Shown here: positions 24,062 through 33,043 of the stretch, piece after piece
Layout of the letters: each line of letters begins with the position of its first letter
Numbering within the stretch: position 1 is the first letter of the stretch
Assembly (NCBI GenBank): GCA_963703145.1
Contig: OY969793.1
Span: 1,178,001-1,242,000 of the forward strand
DNA from: Bog-756 sp963703145
Lineage (GTDB): Bacteria; Actinomycetota; Acidimicrobiia; Acidimicrobiales; RAAP-2
Direction of reading: 5' to 3'
DNA: 64,000 bases
Translations under genes and position numbers: made by a program
The notes under the pieces: generated by a model
What the model was told of the DNA's origin: nothing
Seen by the model: only the letters and a program-made list of their open reading frames with translations
The model's database searches: none

Positions 24062-25462
24062 ATGCGCAAGGTGAAGTTGATTGGCTTGGTCGTTGCAATC
24101 GTCGTGGCAGTGACTGGGTGCAACCTGGTCGTTACGCCGTCGGCACCGAATGGATGGTTCTTCCTCAACGAAGGGACGAATGGCAGTGGCCAGTTCGTCA
24201 ACGGCCCCGGCAATCCTCCTGCCGGTCGGGGGAGTGCCTTGTTGACGGTCGACGGTACGGGACGCGAGGACATCGCGACTGGCACCTACTCCGGGGACAG
24301 CCTCGCTTCGCTGACCCAATTGAAGTACTCGACCTACCAGGCCTACTCGGGTTCGCCGAACGAGACGCCCACGTTGGCGTTCGATGTCGACTACGACTCC
24401 ACCGACTCATCCACCGCCTATCAAGGCCGGCTCGTGTACGTACCGTCAGCCTCAAGCCCGGTCACGCCCGACCAGTGGCAGAACTGGGACACGATGTCTG
24501 GGGGAGCTTCGTGGTACTCCTCGGGGAGTGGAAGCTCCACGTATCGACCGATCGTCGGAGGCGTTGCACAAGCGAACCCTCCCTGCACCCAGGCCTCCTA
24601 TTGCACCTGGGCGCAGGTGTTGAGTGACTATCCAAATGCGCGGATCCGACCCACCGTGAATAGCGTGCCGGGCCTGCTCCTCGTCCGTGCCGGGGGTCCC
24701 GTCACCGGAGGATTCGTCGGCGCGACCGACAACGTGACCGTCGGGATCGGGACCTTAGTCATCGCTAACAATTTCGAGCCTGGTGACGGGAACGTCGTCG
24801 TAAATCAATCGAATGCCGCAAGCCTCGGATTCGGCTTTGAACAAGAAACGCCGACCGGGACCGGAGCCTTCGTCAGTGGACCCAACGGCTCCGACGGCAC
24901 GGGGAGCGCACAACTGACGGTCGACGCAACCGGGGGCGAGGCACTGGAGAACGATCTTTACGCTGGCACGCGCCTTGATCACATCAACTTCCTGTCGTAC
25001 AAGACCTACCAAGCCGACGTCGGGAGTAACGCCACAACATTGCAGTTCGATATGGACTACGACGCCACCGACGGAAGTACGGCATTCCAGGGCCGAGCAG
25101 TATTCGAGCCGAGTTTGTCCGGGCAGGCGGCAGTGACCAACGAGACCTGGCAGACCTGGAATCCGCTCAGCGCACCCTCGGGCTGGTGGCAGACCGGCAA
25201 CGCCATCGTCGGTGGGGTCAACGTCGGGAAGGCGTGCACCGAGGCAGTGCCGTGCTCGTACGCCCAGCTTCTCGCTTCGTATCCGAACGCAGCAATCCGG
25301 CCAATCACCCAGCAGAGTGGTGGGCAACCGACGGCCGGCGGGATCTGGCTCAAAGCTGGCGGTGGCTGGGCGCCTGGCTTTGTGGGCAATGTCGACTCTC
25401 TAACAATCGCTGTCAATGTCGGCGGAGTCAACGGCACTGCTACCTACGACTTCGAGCCGTAG
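24062..25462 (+). CDS. Lipoprotein with two homologous halves, function unknown
   Basis: 466 residues. A type II signal peptide (MRKVKLIGLV then a hydrophobic stretch) ends in lipobox VTGC with lipid-modified C20, so it should be anchored on the outer face of the membrane. The rest is two homologous repeats of roughly 195-210 residues (about 31-225 and 245-455). Each has a Phe/Glu-Gly start, SA-LTVD, YSTYQAY or YKTYQAD, D-DYD-TD-STA-QGR, a Trp pair, a CT-x4-C pair, a YPNA-IRP segment and a GF-VG--D--T end. These look like extracellular beta-sandwich modules with one disulfide each. No family recognised. Codon use is less GC-biased than its neighbours, suggesting acquisition. Start chosen by signal peptide and ribosome site. 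Confidence 0.7.
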   Translation: MRKVKLIGLVVAIVVAVTGCNLVVTPSAPNGWFFLNEGTNGSGQFVNGPGNPPAGRGSALLTVDGTGREDIATGTYSGDSLASLTQLKYSTYQAYSGSPNETPTLAFDVDYDSTDSSTAYQGRLVYVPSASSPVTPDQWQNWDTMSGGASWYSSGSGSSTYRPIVGGVAQANPPCTQASYCTWAQVLSDYPNARIRPTVNSVPGLLLVRAGGPVTGGFVGATDNVTVGIGTLVIANNFEPGDGNVVVNQSNAASLGFGFEQETPTGTGAFVSGPNGSDGTGSAQLTVDATGGEALENDLYAGTRLDHINFLSYKTYQADVGSNATTLQFDMDYDATDGSTAFQGRAVFEPSLSGQAAVTNETWQTWNPLSAPSGWWQTGNAIVGGVNVGKACTEAVPCSYAQLLASYPNAAIRPITQQSGGQPTAGGIWLKAGGGWAPGFVGNVDSLTIAVNVGGVNGTATYDFEP

Positions 25463-25945
25463 TCGTCCGAGGGCACTCCAGCCCGTGGGCTGGCGCCGAC
25501 CATGTGCTGCAGAGCCACTACGGTTCGAATGGCAATGGCTCAGGCTTGAGGGATACGCCCGGCTGGCCCGTGTCGTAGACCACGCACGAGGCGGCGCCAG
25601 CTTGAGGCCCGAGGGGGACACGTAGCTACCGAAGTGCCTCGTCCCCGACCCGACGAAGGATGATCAGCCCCGGAGAGGTGGCCAGACCCACAACGACGGT
25701 CGACGTCTGCGGTCGCGTCCAACGTAGAAGTCCCGTTCTATCGGCGATCATTCCGATCACCACGTAGGTGGTGGGCAGCCGTTTTCCTGTACACAGTCAA
25801 GGACTGGGACGACGATGGCGTTGTCCTCGGTCGGAAGGCCGCTCTCCCTCACGTTGACCACACTCTGCTCACAGAGTTCCCCCCGATGTGCCCTCGTTCT
25901 ATCGTCCTGGAGACAGGAGCTGCCAGAACGTCCCCATTTGTTCAG
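25463..25945. other. Intergenic region after the lipoprotein gene
   Basis: 483 bases with lower G+C than the window average. Apart from a hairpin at 25478-25493 just after the lipoprotein stop, I see no gene, repeat or recognisable element. The tRNA-Leu gene begins at its right end. No att-like direct repeat of the tRNA 3' end was found near the lipoprotein gene. Confidence 0.5.
25478..25493 (+). terminator. Hairpin downstream of the lipoprotein gene
   Basis: CCAGCC-CGTG-GGCTGG is a perfect 6-bp stem with a 4-base loop, starting 16 bases after the stop codon. There is no T-run, which is common for hairpin terminators in high-GC actinobacteria. Confidence 0.5.
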
Positions 25946-26028
25946 TGCCCGGGGCGGGATTCGAACCCGCACGCCCTTTCGGACAGTGGATTTTGAGTCC
26001 ACCGCGTCTGCCATTCCGCCACCCGGGC
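25946..26028 (-). tRNA. tRNA-Leu (anticodon CAA)
   Basis: An 83-base class II tRNA. The acceptor stem GCCCGGG pairs with CCCGGGC followed by discriminator A; the anticodon stem GTGGA/TCCAC holds the loop CTCAAAA, giving anticodon CAA (codon UUG), and the T-arm contains GGTTCGAATCC. A variable arm is present, as expected for tRNA-Leu. The CCA end is not encoded. It lies alone on the minus strand between the lipoprotein region and the menC-like gene. Confidence 0.93.
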
Positions 26029-26090
26029 CGATCGGGGCGCAGCCTATCGTCACCGTCGCCGAGCTCACCGCGCCCGGCGGGGCGAAACCA

Positions 26091-26096
26091 TAGGCT
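26091..26096 (+). promoter_or_regulatory. Putative -10 element TAGGCT, seven bases before ATG
   Basis: TAGGCT fits TAnnnT and ends 7 bases before the ATG at 26104, which would make the menC-like transcript leaderless or nearly so. A GGAG lies too close to the ATG to be an ideal ribosome site. No clear -35 box. Confidence 0.4.
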
Positions 26097-26103
26097 CGGA
26101 GAG

Positions 26104-27324
26104 ATGGACACCCCTGCACCGCTCGGGCTGTCCGAACGGTGGGCGGCGATCGGAGCCGAAGGCGCCATCGGCCTCTTGGCCGTCCAGCTCTGGATGGTCG
26201 AGCTGCCATTCCGGCGTCCGGTGGTGACGGCCAAAGGCACCCACCAACGGCGCCCACTGGTGCTTGTGCGGGTCATCGGGCACCACCGCAAGGTCGCCGT
26301 CGAAGGGTGGGGCGAGTGTGCGGCATTGGCGGACACCACCTATGACACCGAAGATGTCAATCGGTCCTTTGGCCTCCTCGAACATGCGCTGGTTCCCGGA
26401 CTGGTCGACCTCGCACCCCGTGCCGGCATGCGCCTGCCGCGACCGTCAGAGCTGAGCAGCATCCGGCCTGCCGCCCCGGACGCCCCGTTGGCCTACGCCG
26501 CGCTCGAGATGGCCGTGGCCGATGCCCACCTGCGGGTGGAGGGTCGCTCGCTGGCCGAGGCCATCGGCGTCGCCGGGGCATCGGTGCCGATTGGGGCGGT
26601 TCTCGGGCGGCCAGACTCGGTGGAGTCGCTGGTGGCCGAGGTCGCCCTGGTCGCCGCCGCCGGATACTCCCGGGTCAAGGTGAAGGTGGGGCCCGGGTGG
26701 GACGTCGAACCGCTCGCCGCCATCCGATCGTCCTTCCCCGACCTGGCGGTGCAGGCCGACGCCAACGGCTCCTACCGCCGATCCGACGCCGACCATCTCG
26801 CCGAACTGGACCGGTTCGGGCTCCTCTGTCTCGAACAGCCGCTCGATCGGGACGACCTGGAGGGTCACGCCGACCTGGCCATGCGCCTAACCACCCCGAT
26901 CTGCCTCGACGAGAGCCTCGACTCACCGCGGGCCACCGGGCGCGCGCTCACCCTCGGGGCGTGCTCGGTCGTCTGCGTGAAGCCCGCCCGGCTCGGTGGG
27001 CTGGGCGCCGCCCTCCAGGTCATCGAGTCGTGCACCGAGGCCGGTGTCCCGCTGTGGATCGGTGGCATGTTCGAATCGGGCTACGCACGGGGGGCCAACG
27101 CCACTCTGGCGGCCCTACCCGGCTTCGCCTGGCCCGGTGACCTCAGCCCGGCGGGTTCGTATCTCGCCGCCGACCTGGTGGCGGACCCGGTCCTCGGCCG
27201 TGACCAGGGCGGCCCACTCCAGGTTGCAGTCCCGGCCGGCACTGGCATGGGGGTACCCCCGACACCCGCCGTCCTCGAGGAGTTCATGACCCGGCGGGCC
27301 TGGATCGAGGTGCCACGCACCTGA
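26104..27324 (+). CDS. menC: Enolase-superfamily protein, probable o-succinylbenzoate synthase
   Basis: 406 residues of the muconate-lactonising subgroup. The KxK base pair is K192/K194 in RVKVKVGPG, metal ligands are D219 (QADANGS), E244 (LEQPL) and D269 (LDES), and the opposite base is K293 in VKPARLGG. This set fits o-succinylbenzoate synthase of menaquinone synthesis; the same subfamily includes N-acylamino acid racemases, so the activity is probable rather than certain. GIGGMFESGYARGAN-like ending (WIGGMFESG) is typical of MenC. A 25-residue N-terminal extension precedes the fold. No other men gene is in the window. Confidence 0.78.
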   Translation: MDTPAPLGLSERWAAIGAEGAIGLLAVQLWMVELPFRRPVVTAKGTHQRRPLVLVRVIGHHRKVAVEGWGECAALADTTYDTEDVNRSFGLLEHALVPGLVDLAPRAGMRLPRPSELSSIRPAAPDAPLAYAALEMAVADAHLRVEGRSLAEAIGVAGASVPIGAVLGRPDSVESLVAEVALVAAAGYSRVKVKVGPGWDVEPLAAIRSSFPDLAVQADANGSYRRSDADHLAELDRFGLLCLEQPLDRDDLEGHADLAMRLTTPICLDESLDSPRATGRALTLGACSVVCVKPARLGGLGAALQVIESCTEAGVPLWIGGMFESGYARGANATLAALPGFAWPGDLSPAGSYLAADLVADPVLGRDQGGPLQVAVPAGTGMGVPPTPAVLEEFMTRRAWIEVPRT

Positions 27325-27400
27325 GATGCCGGGGCATGGCACCCCGCTCACACCCTCAATTGCCTCCTCGTGGCGCCGCCGGGCCTACGATTGTCCTTCC

Positions 27401-27694
27401 ATGCTTCGCTCCAGCGTCGAACGCCGCCTCAGTGATGCCCATGACCGGTTGGTTCGCGCCCGGACAGAGTTGGCCGTGCTCGAAGAGCAGCTGGTCGTGG
27501 TCAACGAGATCGCCGACGACACCCGGATCCGGGCGCTCGTGGCTGAGACCCCGGTGGCGTCCAAAGAGCACGATGAGGCCAGTCGCCACGCATCTGTCAT
27601 GCTGCAGACGCGGGACTCGCTGATCACCAAGATCGACGAGCTCGAGAAACGCCAGGACGAGCTCATCGATCAGTTGGTGATCGGACCGGCTTGA
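27401..27694 (+). CDS. Small coiled-coil protein, unknown function
   Basis: 97 residues, almost entirely helical and highly charged: RRLSDAHDRLVRARTELAVL, then heptads through TRDSLITKIDELEKRQDELI. Probably a dimeric coiled coil. No membrane segment or known motif. A small coiled-coil gene in front of a pdtaR/polA block is plausible as a conserved actinobacterial gene, but I cannot name it. A possible -10 (TACGAT) lies 9 bases before the ATG. Confidence 0.65.
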   Translation: MLRSSVERRLSDAHDRLVRARTELAVLEEQLVVVNEIADDTRIRALVAETPVASKEHDEASRHASVMLQTRDSLITKIDELEKRQDELIDQLVIGPA

Positions 27695-27785
27695 CCCTCG
27701 GCCCCTGCCTCGTGACACGCTTCACCCATGCCAGCAGTCGGTGCCGTCCCCTGACGACGCCGACACCCGAGTCGGAAGGATCTGA

Positions 27786-28406
27786 GTGACTATGACCAGG
27801 CGCGTGGTCATCGCCGAGGACGAGGCCATCATCCGTCTCGATCTGAAGGAGATCCTGCTCGACGAAGGGTACGACGTGGTCGGGGAGACCGGCCGCGGCG
27901 ACGAAGCGGTGGACCTGGTCCGGGAGCACCATCCCGACCTGGCGATCCTGGACGTCAAGATGCCCGGCTCCGACGGCCTGGCCGCTGCCAGGGCCATCAG
28001 GGACCTCGGGCTCAAGGTCGCGGTCCTCATCCTCACGGCCTTCAGCCAGCGAAATCTCATCGACGAGGCGCGCGACGCCGGGGTGGCCGCGTATCTGGTC
28101 AAGCCGTTCCAACGCATCGAGCTCATCCCGGCCATCGACCAGGCCATGGCCCGCTGCGAGCAGGAGTGGGCCATCGACGCCGAGGCCCAGCAGGCCGCGG
28201 CCACCGACGGTGTCGACCGCCCGGTCAGTGCCGAGGACAAGCTGGAGACCCGCCGACTGGTGGATGGGGCCAAGGGCGTCTTGATGGAGCGGTCGGGCAT
28301 GACCGAGTCCGAGGCGTTCGGATTCATCCAGAAGACGGCCATGGGCACCCGGTCCCGCATGATCGACGTCGCCCGCCAGGTGCTCGAGGGCACGCTCGGG
28401 CCCTGA
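27786..28406 (+). CDS. pdtaR: Response regulator with ANTAR RNA-binding domain (PdtaR-like)
   Basis: 206 residues. The receiver (about 5-125) has acids E11/D12, phosphoacceptor D56 in AILDVKMPG and K in YLVKPFQR. The C-terminal ANTAR domain (about 150-204) reads ETRRLVDGAKGVLMERSGMT followed by SEAFGFIQKTAM. ANTAR regulators act on RNA, preventing terminator hairpins or blocking ribosome sites; in mycobacteria PdtaR is phosphorylated by PdtaS. No kinase is adjacent here. The position just before polA matches the mycobacterial order. GTG start with GGAAGG 7 bases upstream; the ATG at 27792 is an alternative. Confidence 0.9.
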   Translation: MTMTRRVVIAEDEAIIRLDLKEILLDEGYDVVGETGRGDEAVDLVREHHPDLAILDVKMPGSDGLAAARAIRDLGLKVAVLILTAFSQRNLIDEARDAGVAAYLVKPFQRIELIPAIDQAMARCEQEWAIDAEAQQAAATDGVDRPVSAEDKLETRRLVDGAKGVLMERSGMTESEAFGFIQKTAMGTRSRMIDVARQVLEGTLGP

Positions 28407-28424
28407 GCGGTCCAGCTCCGCGCC

Positions 28425-31334
28425 ATGGCTAACGACCCGAAGCCCGAGACCGCTGCCGCCGATGGCGACGGAGCGGCCGGCGGGCCCCTGATCCTCCTCG
28501 ACGGCATGTCGTTGGCCTTCCGGGCCTACTTCGCCCTGCCGCCGGACCTGGCCACCAAGTCCGGCGTGGTCACCAACGCCGTCCACGGGTTCGCGTCGAT
28601 GGTGGTCAACCTGATCCGGGACCACCGTCCGGTCGGCCTGGCCGTGGCATTCGACCTGCCGGGCGGCACCTTCCGGGACCAGATCGTCGACGAGTACAAG
28701 GGCGGGCGGGCGGCCACGCCACCGGACCTCCTTCCCCAATTCGAGATCATCCGCACCCTGCTCGGCTCCCTGGCCATCCCTGTGGTCGACGCCGAGGGGT
28801 TCGAGGCGGACGATGTGCTCGCCACCCTGGCCAGCGAGGCCCGCGATCGGGGCCACCCGGTCATTCTGGTCACCGGCGACCGGGACGCCTACCAACTCGT
28901 GGAGGATCCCTACATCCGGGTGCTGTACAACCGGCGGGGGGTGAGTGACTACGCCCTCTACGACGAAGCCGGGATCCACGAGCGCACTGGGGTGACCCCG
29001 GAGAACTATCCGCTGCTGGCCTCGTTGCGGGGCGACCCGTCGGACAATCTCCCCGGCGTTCCCGGGGTGGGGGAGAAGACGGCGGCCAAGCTGGTCAACG
29101 AGTACGGCGACCTCGACACCCTCTACGAGCACCTGGACGCCCTCTCCCCGAAACTGCGTGAGAACCTGGCCGCCCACCGTGACCAGGTCCGGCTCAACGC
29201 CGAGGTCATCCCGCTGGTGCGGGACGTTCCCCTCGATGTGCACGTCGACCAGCTCCGACTCGGGGGGTGGGACGCCGAGGAGGCTTTTGCCACGTTCGAC
29301 GAGTTCGAGCTCCGCTCGCTGTGGACCCGGTTCTCGACGCTCATGGACGAGGGAGCCCTCGGACCTCCGTCGGCCTCGTCGGCCTCGTTGCCACCCCCCG
29401 ATACGGGTTCGACCGGCCGGGGTGTCGGTGACCCGCGGGCCGGTGCGTCGCCGGAATGGTTGGACACCCCCGCCGTCGAAGTGCCCCGAACCGCGCCGGA
29501 GGCCCTCGTGGCGCTGGCCGGAGTGCTCGCCGCCGCTCGGACGGCGACGGGCAACGTTGCCCTCTTCGCCCGATGGCACGGCGACCCTGGCCGGTCGGCA
29601 CTGGCCAGCCTCACCGTGGTCGCCGAGGATGACGGCGCCAACAGCACCCTCACCCCGGCGGTCCATCTGGCCGACCCCGGCACCGGCGTCGATGGATCGG
29701 ACGGCGTGGGTCTCGTGGCCGACCCGGCGGTCCTGGCCGCGCTGGCCGACGCCTTCGGGCCCGGGGGCGTCGGGGTGGTGGGCCATGACGTGAAGGAGCT
29801 GATGCGCAGCCTCCTCCCGCTGGGCGTGGACATCGCCACTCTGGCCATGGACACCGCCGTCGGTGCCTACCTGCTCGACCCGTCGACTGATGGCTACCGG
29901 CTCTCGGACCTGGCCCAGCGGTACCTGGACGTCGTGGTCGACGACGGAACCGGGAAGAAGGGCCAGGGCGTCCTGGTGCTCGACGACCAGGAGGACGAGG
30001 GGTCATCGCCGTCGACTGGTCTCGACGCCGACACCACGGCGGCCGTGCGGTTGGCCCTGGTGCTGGCCCACCTGCGCCACCCGATCGACCAGGCGCTGGC
30101 CGAGGTGGGCGAGGACGGCCTCTACGCCGACATCGAGCAGCCCCTTGTCCGCGTGCTGGCCCGGATGGAGGTCGTTGGGATCCCGGTCGATCGCCAGGTG
30201 CTCTCGACCATCGCCACCGCACTGGCCGAGGAGTGCACCCAGCTGGAATCGGCCATGCACGAGCTGGCCGGCGGTCCCTTCAACGTCAACTCCGTGCCTC
30301 AGCTACGCGAGGTCCTCTACGAGCGACTGGGCCTCACCCCCCTGCGCAAGACCAAGACCGGCTTCTCGACCGATGCACGGACCCTGGAGTTGTTGCGTGG
30401 CCAGCACCCGATCGTCGACACCCTCCTGCGCTACCGCGAGGTGGAGAAGCTGCGGTCCACCTACGGCGAGAGCCTGGCCGCCGAGGTAGCCGACGACGGG
30501 CGGATCCATGCCACGTTCCGCCAGACCGTGGCGCGCACCGGACGGCTCTCGTCGGACCGGCCCAACCTGCACAACATCCCGGTGCGGACCGAGGAGGGCC
30601 GTCGGTTCCGCGAGGCCTTCGTCCCCTCGCCCGGGCGTCGGCTGCTCGTCGCCGACTACGACCAGGTGGAGCTACGGGCCATCGCCCACCTTTCCTCCGA
30701 CCCCGGGCTGACGTCGGCCTTCGCGGCCGGCGAGGACATCCACCGGACCGTAGCGTCCCAGGTGTTCGGCGTCGATCGGGGCGAGGTCACCACGGCGCAG
30801 CGGTCGACGGCCAAGATGGTCTCCTACGGTCTGGCCTACGGGATGGAGGCCTACGGGCTCTCCCAGCGCCTCGGCGTTCCTGTCGACGAGGCGCAGGGCA
30901 TCCTCCAGGCGTTCTTCGGCGCCTTCCCGTCGGTGCGCGAGTACATGGACCACGCCGTGGCCGAGGCCCGAAACGCCGGTTACACAGTGACCGCCTTCGG
31001 GCGGCGGCTGCCGCTGCCGGATCTCACCTCGACCAACTACCAGGTGCGACAGGCCGCCGAGCGCCAGGCCATGAACGCCGGGATCCAGGGACTGGCCGCC
31101 GACCTGTTCAAAGTGGCCCTCATCCGGCTCGACCAGGGGCTCGAGGAGGGCGGGTTCGCCTCCGACCTCGTGTTGCAGGTCCACGACGAGGTCCTGGTCG
31201 ACGTAGTTCCCGACGAGGCCGACCAGGTGGCCGCGCTCACCGAGGACGCCATGGCCGGTGCCGCCGACCTTGCCGTTCCCCTCAAGGTGGCCATGGCCTG
31301 GGGCGCGTCCTGGGCCGAAGCCAAAGGCGGCTGA
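28425..31334 (+). CDS. polA: DNA polymerase I
   Basis: 969 residues. The N-terminal 5'-3' exonuclease (about 20-310) has LLDGMSLAFRAYFAL, EGFEADDVLATLA, VTGDRDAYQLV and GDPSDNLPGVPGVGEKTAAK. The central 3'-5' exonuclease-like domain (about 345-560) lacks the DIE acidic triad, so proofreading is probably lost as in other actinobacteria. The polymerase has motif A LLVADYDQVELRAIAHLS, motif B AKMVSYGLAYGM and motif C LQVHDEVLVD. Slightly longer than usual (about 900), mainly from linkers near residue 320. It acts in Okazaki fragment maturation and excision repair gap filling, in keeping with the uvr genes nearby. Confidence 0.95.
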   Translation: MANDPKPETAAADGDGAAGGPLILLDGMSLAFRAYFALPPDLATKSGVVTNAVHGFASMVVNLIRDHRPVGLAVAFDLPGGTFRDQIVDEYKGGRAATPPDLLPQFEIIRTLLGSLAIPVVDAEGFEADDVLATLASEARDRGHPVILVTGDRDAYQLVEDPYIRVLYNRRGVSDYALYDEAGIHERTGVTPENYPLLASLRGDPSDNLPGVPGVGEKTAAKLVNEYGDLDTLYEHLDALSPKLRENLAAHRDQVRLNAEVIPLVRDVPLDVHVDQLRLGGWDAEEAFATFDEFELRSLWTRFSTLMDEGALGPPSASSASLPPPDTGSTGRGVGDPRAGASPEWLDTPAVEVPRTAPEALVALAGVLAAARTATGNVALFARWHGDPGRSALASLTVVAEDDGANSTLTPAVHLADPGTGVDGSDGVGLVADPAVLAALADAFGPGGVGVVGHDVKELMRSLLPLGVDIATLAMDTAVGAYLLDPSTDGYRLSDLAQRYLDVVVDDGTGKKGQGVLVLDDQEDEGSSPSTGLDADTTAAVRLALVLAHLRHPIDQALAEVGEDGLYADIEQPLVRVLARMEVVGIPVDRQVLSTIATALAEECTQLESAMHELAGGPFNVNSVPQLREVLYERLGLTPLRKTKTGFSTDARTLELLRGQHPIVDTLLRYREVEKLRSTYGESLAAEVADDGRIHATFRQTVARTGRLSSDRPNLHNIPVRTEEGRRFREAFVPSPGRRLLVADYDQVELRAIAHLSSDPGLTSAFAAGEDIHRTVASQVFGVDRGEVTTAQRSTAKMVSYGLAYGMEAYGLSQRLGVPVDEAQGILQAFFGAFPSVREYMDHAVAEARNAGYTVTAFGRRLPLPDLTSTNYQVRQAAERQAMNAGIQGLAADLFKVALIRLDQGLEEGGFASDLVLQVHDEVLVDVVPDEADQVAALTEDAMAGAADLAVPLKVAMAWGASWAEAKGG

Positions 31335-31463
31335 GCCGGCCCGTTCCGGTCCGGGGCGGGTTGGAGTACGATTGACAACCGGTCACGACCTGGTGACCCC
31401 TACCTTCACCCCCGCACCTTCGTGGATCGCGGGATCCGTCCGGAAAGCGAGCTACCTACCTTT

Positions 31464-32978
31464 ATGTCCGATACACAAGTCGTACCCGAGGGCACCGCCC
31501 TCCTCTCGCCCGAAGCCATGGGCACCTTCGATGAGAACGGGGTCTACATCCCCCGTCCCGTGACCGAGGACGACCTCGACGGAGCATCGCTCGAGGACGC
31601 CATGGCCGGCACCATCGTCGAATTCGAGGACGGTGACCTGGTGGAGGGAACCGTCGTCAAGATCGACCGCGACGAAGTCCTCCTCGATATCGGCTTCAAG
31701 TCTGAGGGCGTCATCCCGGTCCGCGAGCTGTCCATCCGCAATGACGTCGATCCCTCCGAGATCGTGACCCTGGGCGAGGCCATCGAGGCCCTGGTCCTTC
31801 AGAAAGAGGACAAAGAGGGTCGCCTCATCCTCTCCAAGAAGCGGGCCCAGTACGAGCGGGCCTGGGGCACCATCGAGAAGCTCAAGGAAGCCGACGAAGT
31901 CGTCACCGGACCGGTCATCGAAGTGGTCAAGGGCGGCCTGATCGTCGACATCGGACTTCGTGGGTTCCTGCCCGCCTCCCTGGTCGAGCTCCGCCGGGTG
32001 CGCGAGCTGCAGCCCTACGTGGGTCGGATCATCGAGGCCAAGATCATCGAGCTCGACCGGAATCGCAACAACGTGGTCCTGTCCCGTCGGGCCTGGCTGG
32101 AGGAGACCCAGAAGGAGCAGCGGGGCGAGTTCCTCACCAACCTCAAGCCTGGCGAGCGCCGGCGGGGTGTGGTGTCCTCGGTGGTCAACTTCGGGGCCTT
32201 CGTCGACCTCGGCGGCATGGACGGACTGGTGCACGTCTCTGAGCTGTCGTGGAAGCACGTCGACCACCCGTCGTCGGTGGTGTCGGTGGGCGATGAGATC
32301 GACGTGGAGGTACTCGATGTCGACCTGTCCAAGGAGCGCATCAGTCTCTCGCTGAAGGCCACCCAGACCGACCCGTGGCAGGAGTTCGCCAACTCCCACC
32401 AGGTGGGCGAGCTCGTCTACGGCCGGATCACCAAGTTGGTCCCGTTCGGGTCCTTCGTCCAGGTCGGGGACGGTATCGAGGGCCTGGTCCACATCTCGGA
32501 GATGGCCGGTCACCATGTCGACCTCCCCGAGCAGGTGGTCACCCCGGGCGAGGAGCTGTGGGTCAAGATCATCGACATCGACCTCCAGCGCCGCCGGATC
32601 AGCCTGTCCATCAAGCAGGCCGCCGAGGGTGGCGAAGTGTCCGAGGAGTACCGCGAGGCGTTCGGCGAGCATGCCTACGACGAGGAGGGCAACTACGTCG
32701 GTCCCGTCTTCGCCGAGGCCGAGTTCACGCCGGAGACCGAGGCCCAGGCGGCCTGGGCCGACTACGTCGCCGAGCACGGGACCGGTGAGGGCGCCGAAGG
32801 CGAGGCCGCAGTTGCCGTCGCCGAGGCTGCTCCTGAGGCCCCAGTCGCCGACGCTGCTGCTCCTGAAGCTGCCGCTCCTGAAGCTGCCGCACCCGAGGCG
32901 GCTCCGGCACCAACCGAGGCCGGCGCACCTGAGGCGCCTCCAGCCCCCGAGGCGGCACCGGCCGCCTCCGAGGGGTAG
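31464..32978 (+). CDS. rpsA: 30S ribosomal protein S1
   Basis: 504 residues with four S1/OB repeats: about 48-120 (EGTVVKIDRDEVLLDIGFKS), 130-200, 220-290 (VSSVVNFGAFVDLGGMDGLV) and 305-375 (GRITKLVPFGSFVQVG). It binds mRNA on the 30S subunit and helps initiation. After the last repeat comes an acidic tail ending in about 55 residues of Ala/Pro/Glu repeats (PEAAAPEAA units). I choose the ATG at 31464; a GTG at 31422 adds 14 residues without homology. The 129-base gap after polA contains TTGACA (31372), a possible -35 whose -10 partner is unclear. It lies between polA and, in the usual order, coaE. Confidence 0.93.
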   Translation: MSDTQVVPEGTALLSPEAMGTFDENGVYIPRPVTEDDLDGASLEDAMAGTIVEFEDGDLVEGTVVKIDRDEVLLDIGFKSEGVIPVRELSIRNDVDPSEIVTLGEAIEALVLQKEDKEGRLILSKKRAQYERAWGTIEKLKEADEVVTGPVIEVVKGGLIVDIGLRGFLPASLVELRRVRELQPYVGRIIEAKIIELDRNRNNVVLSRRAWLEETQKEQRGEFLTNLKPGERRRGVVSSVVNFGAFVDLGGMDGLVHVSELSWKHVDHPSSVVSVGDEIDVEVLDVDLSKERISLSLKATQTDPWQEFANSHQVGELVYGRITKLVPFGSFVQVGDGIEGLVHISEMAGHHVDLPEQVVTPGEELWVKIIDIDLQRRRISLSIKQAAEGGEVSEEYREAFGEHAYDEEGNYVGPVFAEAEFTPETEAQAAWADYVAEHGTGEGAEGEAAVAVAEAAPEAPVADAAAPEAAAPEAAAPEAAPAPTEAGAPEAPPAPEAAPAASEG

Positions 32979-33002
32979 CAGCACCCGAGGATCGAGCCAC
33001 CA

Positions 33003-33027
33003 CGACGGGCCCCTCGGGGTGCCGTCG
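33003..33027. terminator. Hairpin between convergent rpsA and transporter genes
   Basis: CGACGG and CCGTCG pair around an inner CCC-CTCG-GGG stem with a small internal loop. It sits 25 bases after the rpsA stop and just before the end of the opposing ATPase gene, so it could serve both. No T-run. Confidence 0.5.
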
Positions 33028-33043
33028 GGTGGTCGGGCGTTGC

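Noticed and set aside
25750..25930. Stretch readable as protein-like sequence (TVKDWDDDGVVLGRK) upstream of the tRNA, possibly a gene remnant
   Set aside because: No start codon or ribosome site, no recognised family, and the frame runs straight through the tRNA gene. Too weak to call a pseudogene.
25463..26028. tRNA-Leu as an integration site for an island carrying the lipoprotein
   Set aside because: No integrase and no repeated copy of the tRNA 3' end was found in the flanks.
31361..31406. TTGACA at 31372 with TACCTT at 31401 as an rpsA promoter
   Set aside because: The spacer would be 23 bases, too long for a normal sigma-70 promoter; kept only as a remark in the rpsA entry.
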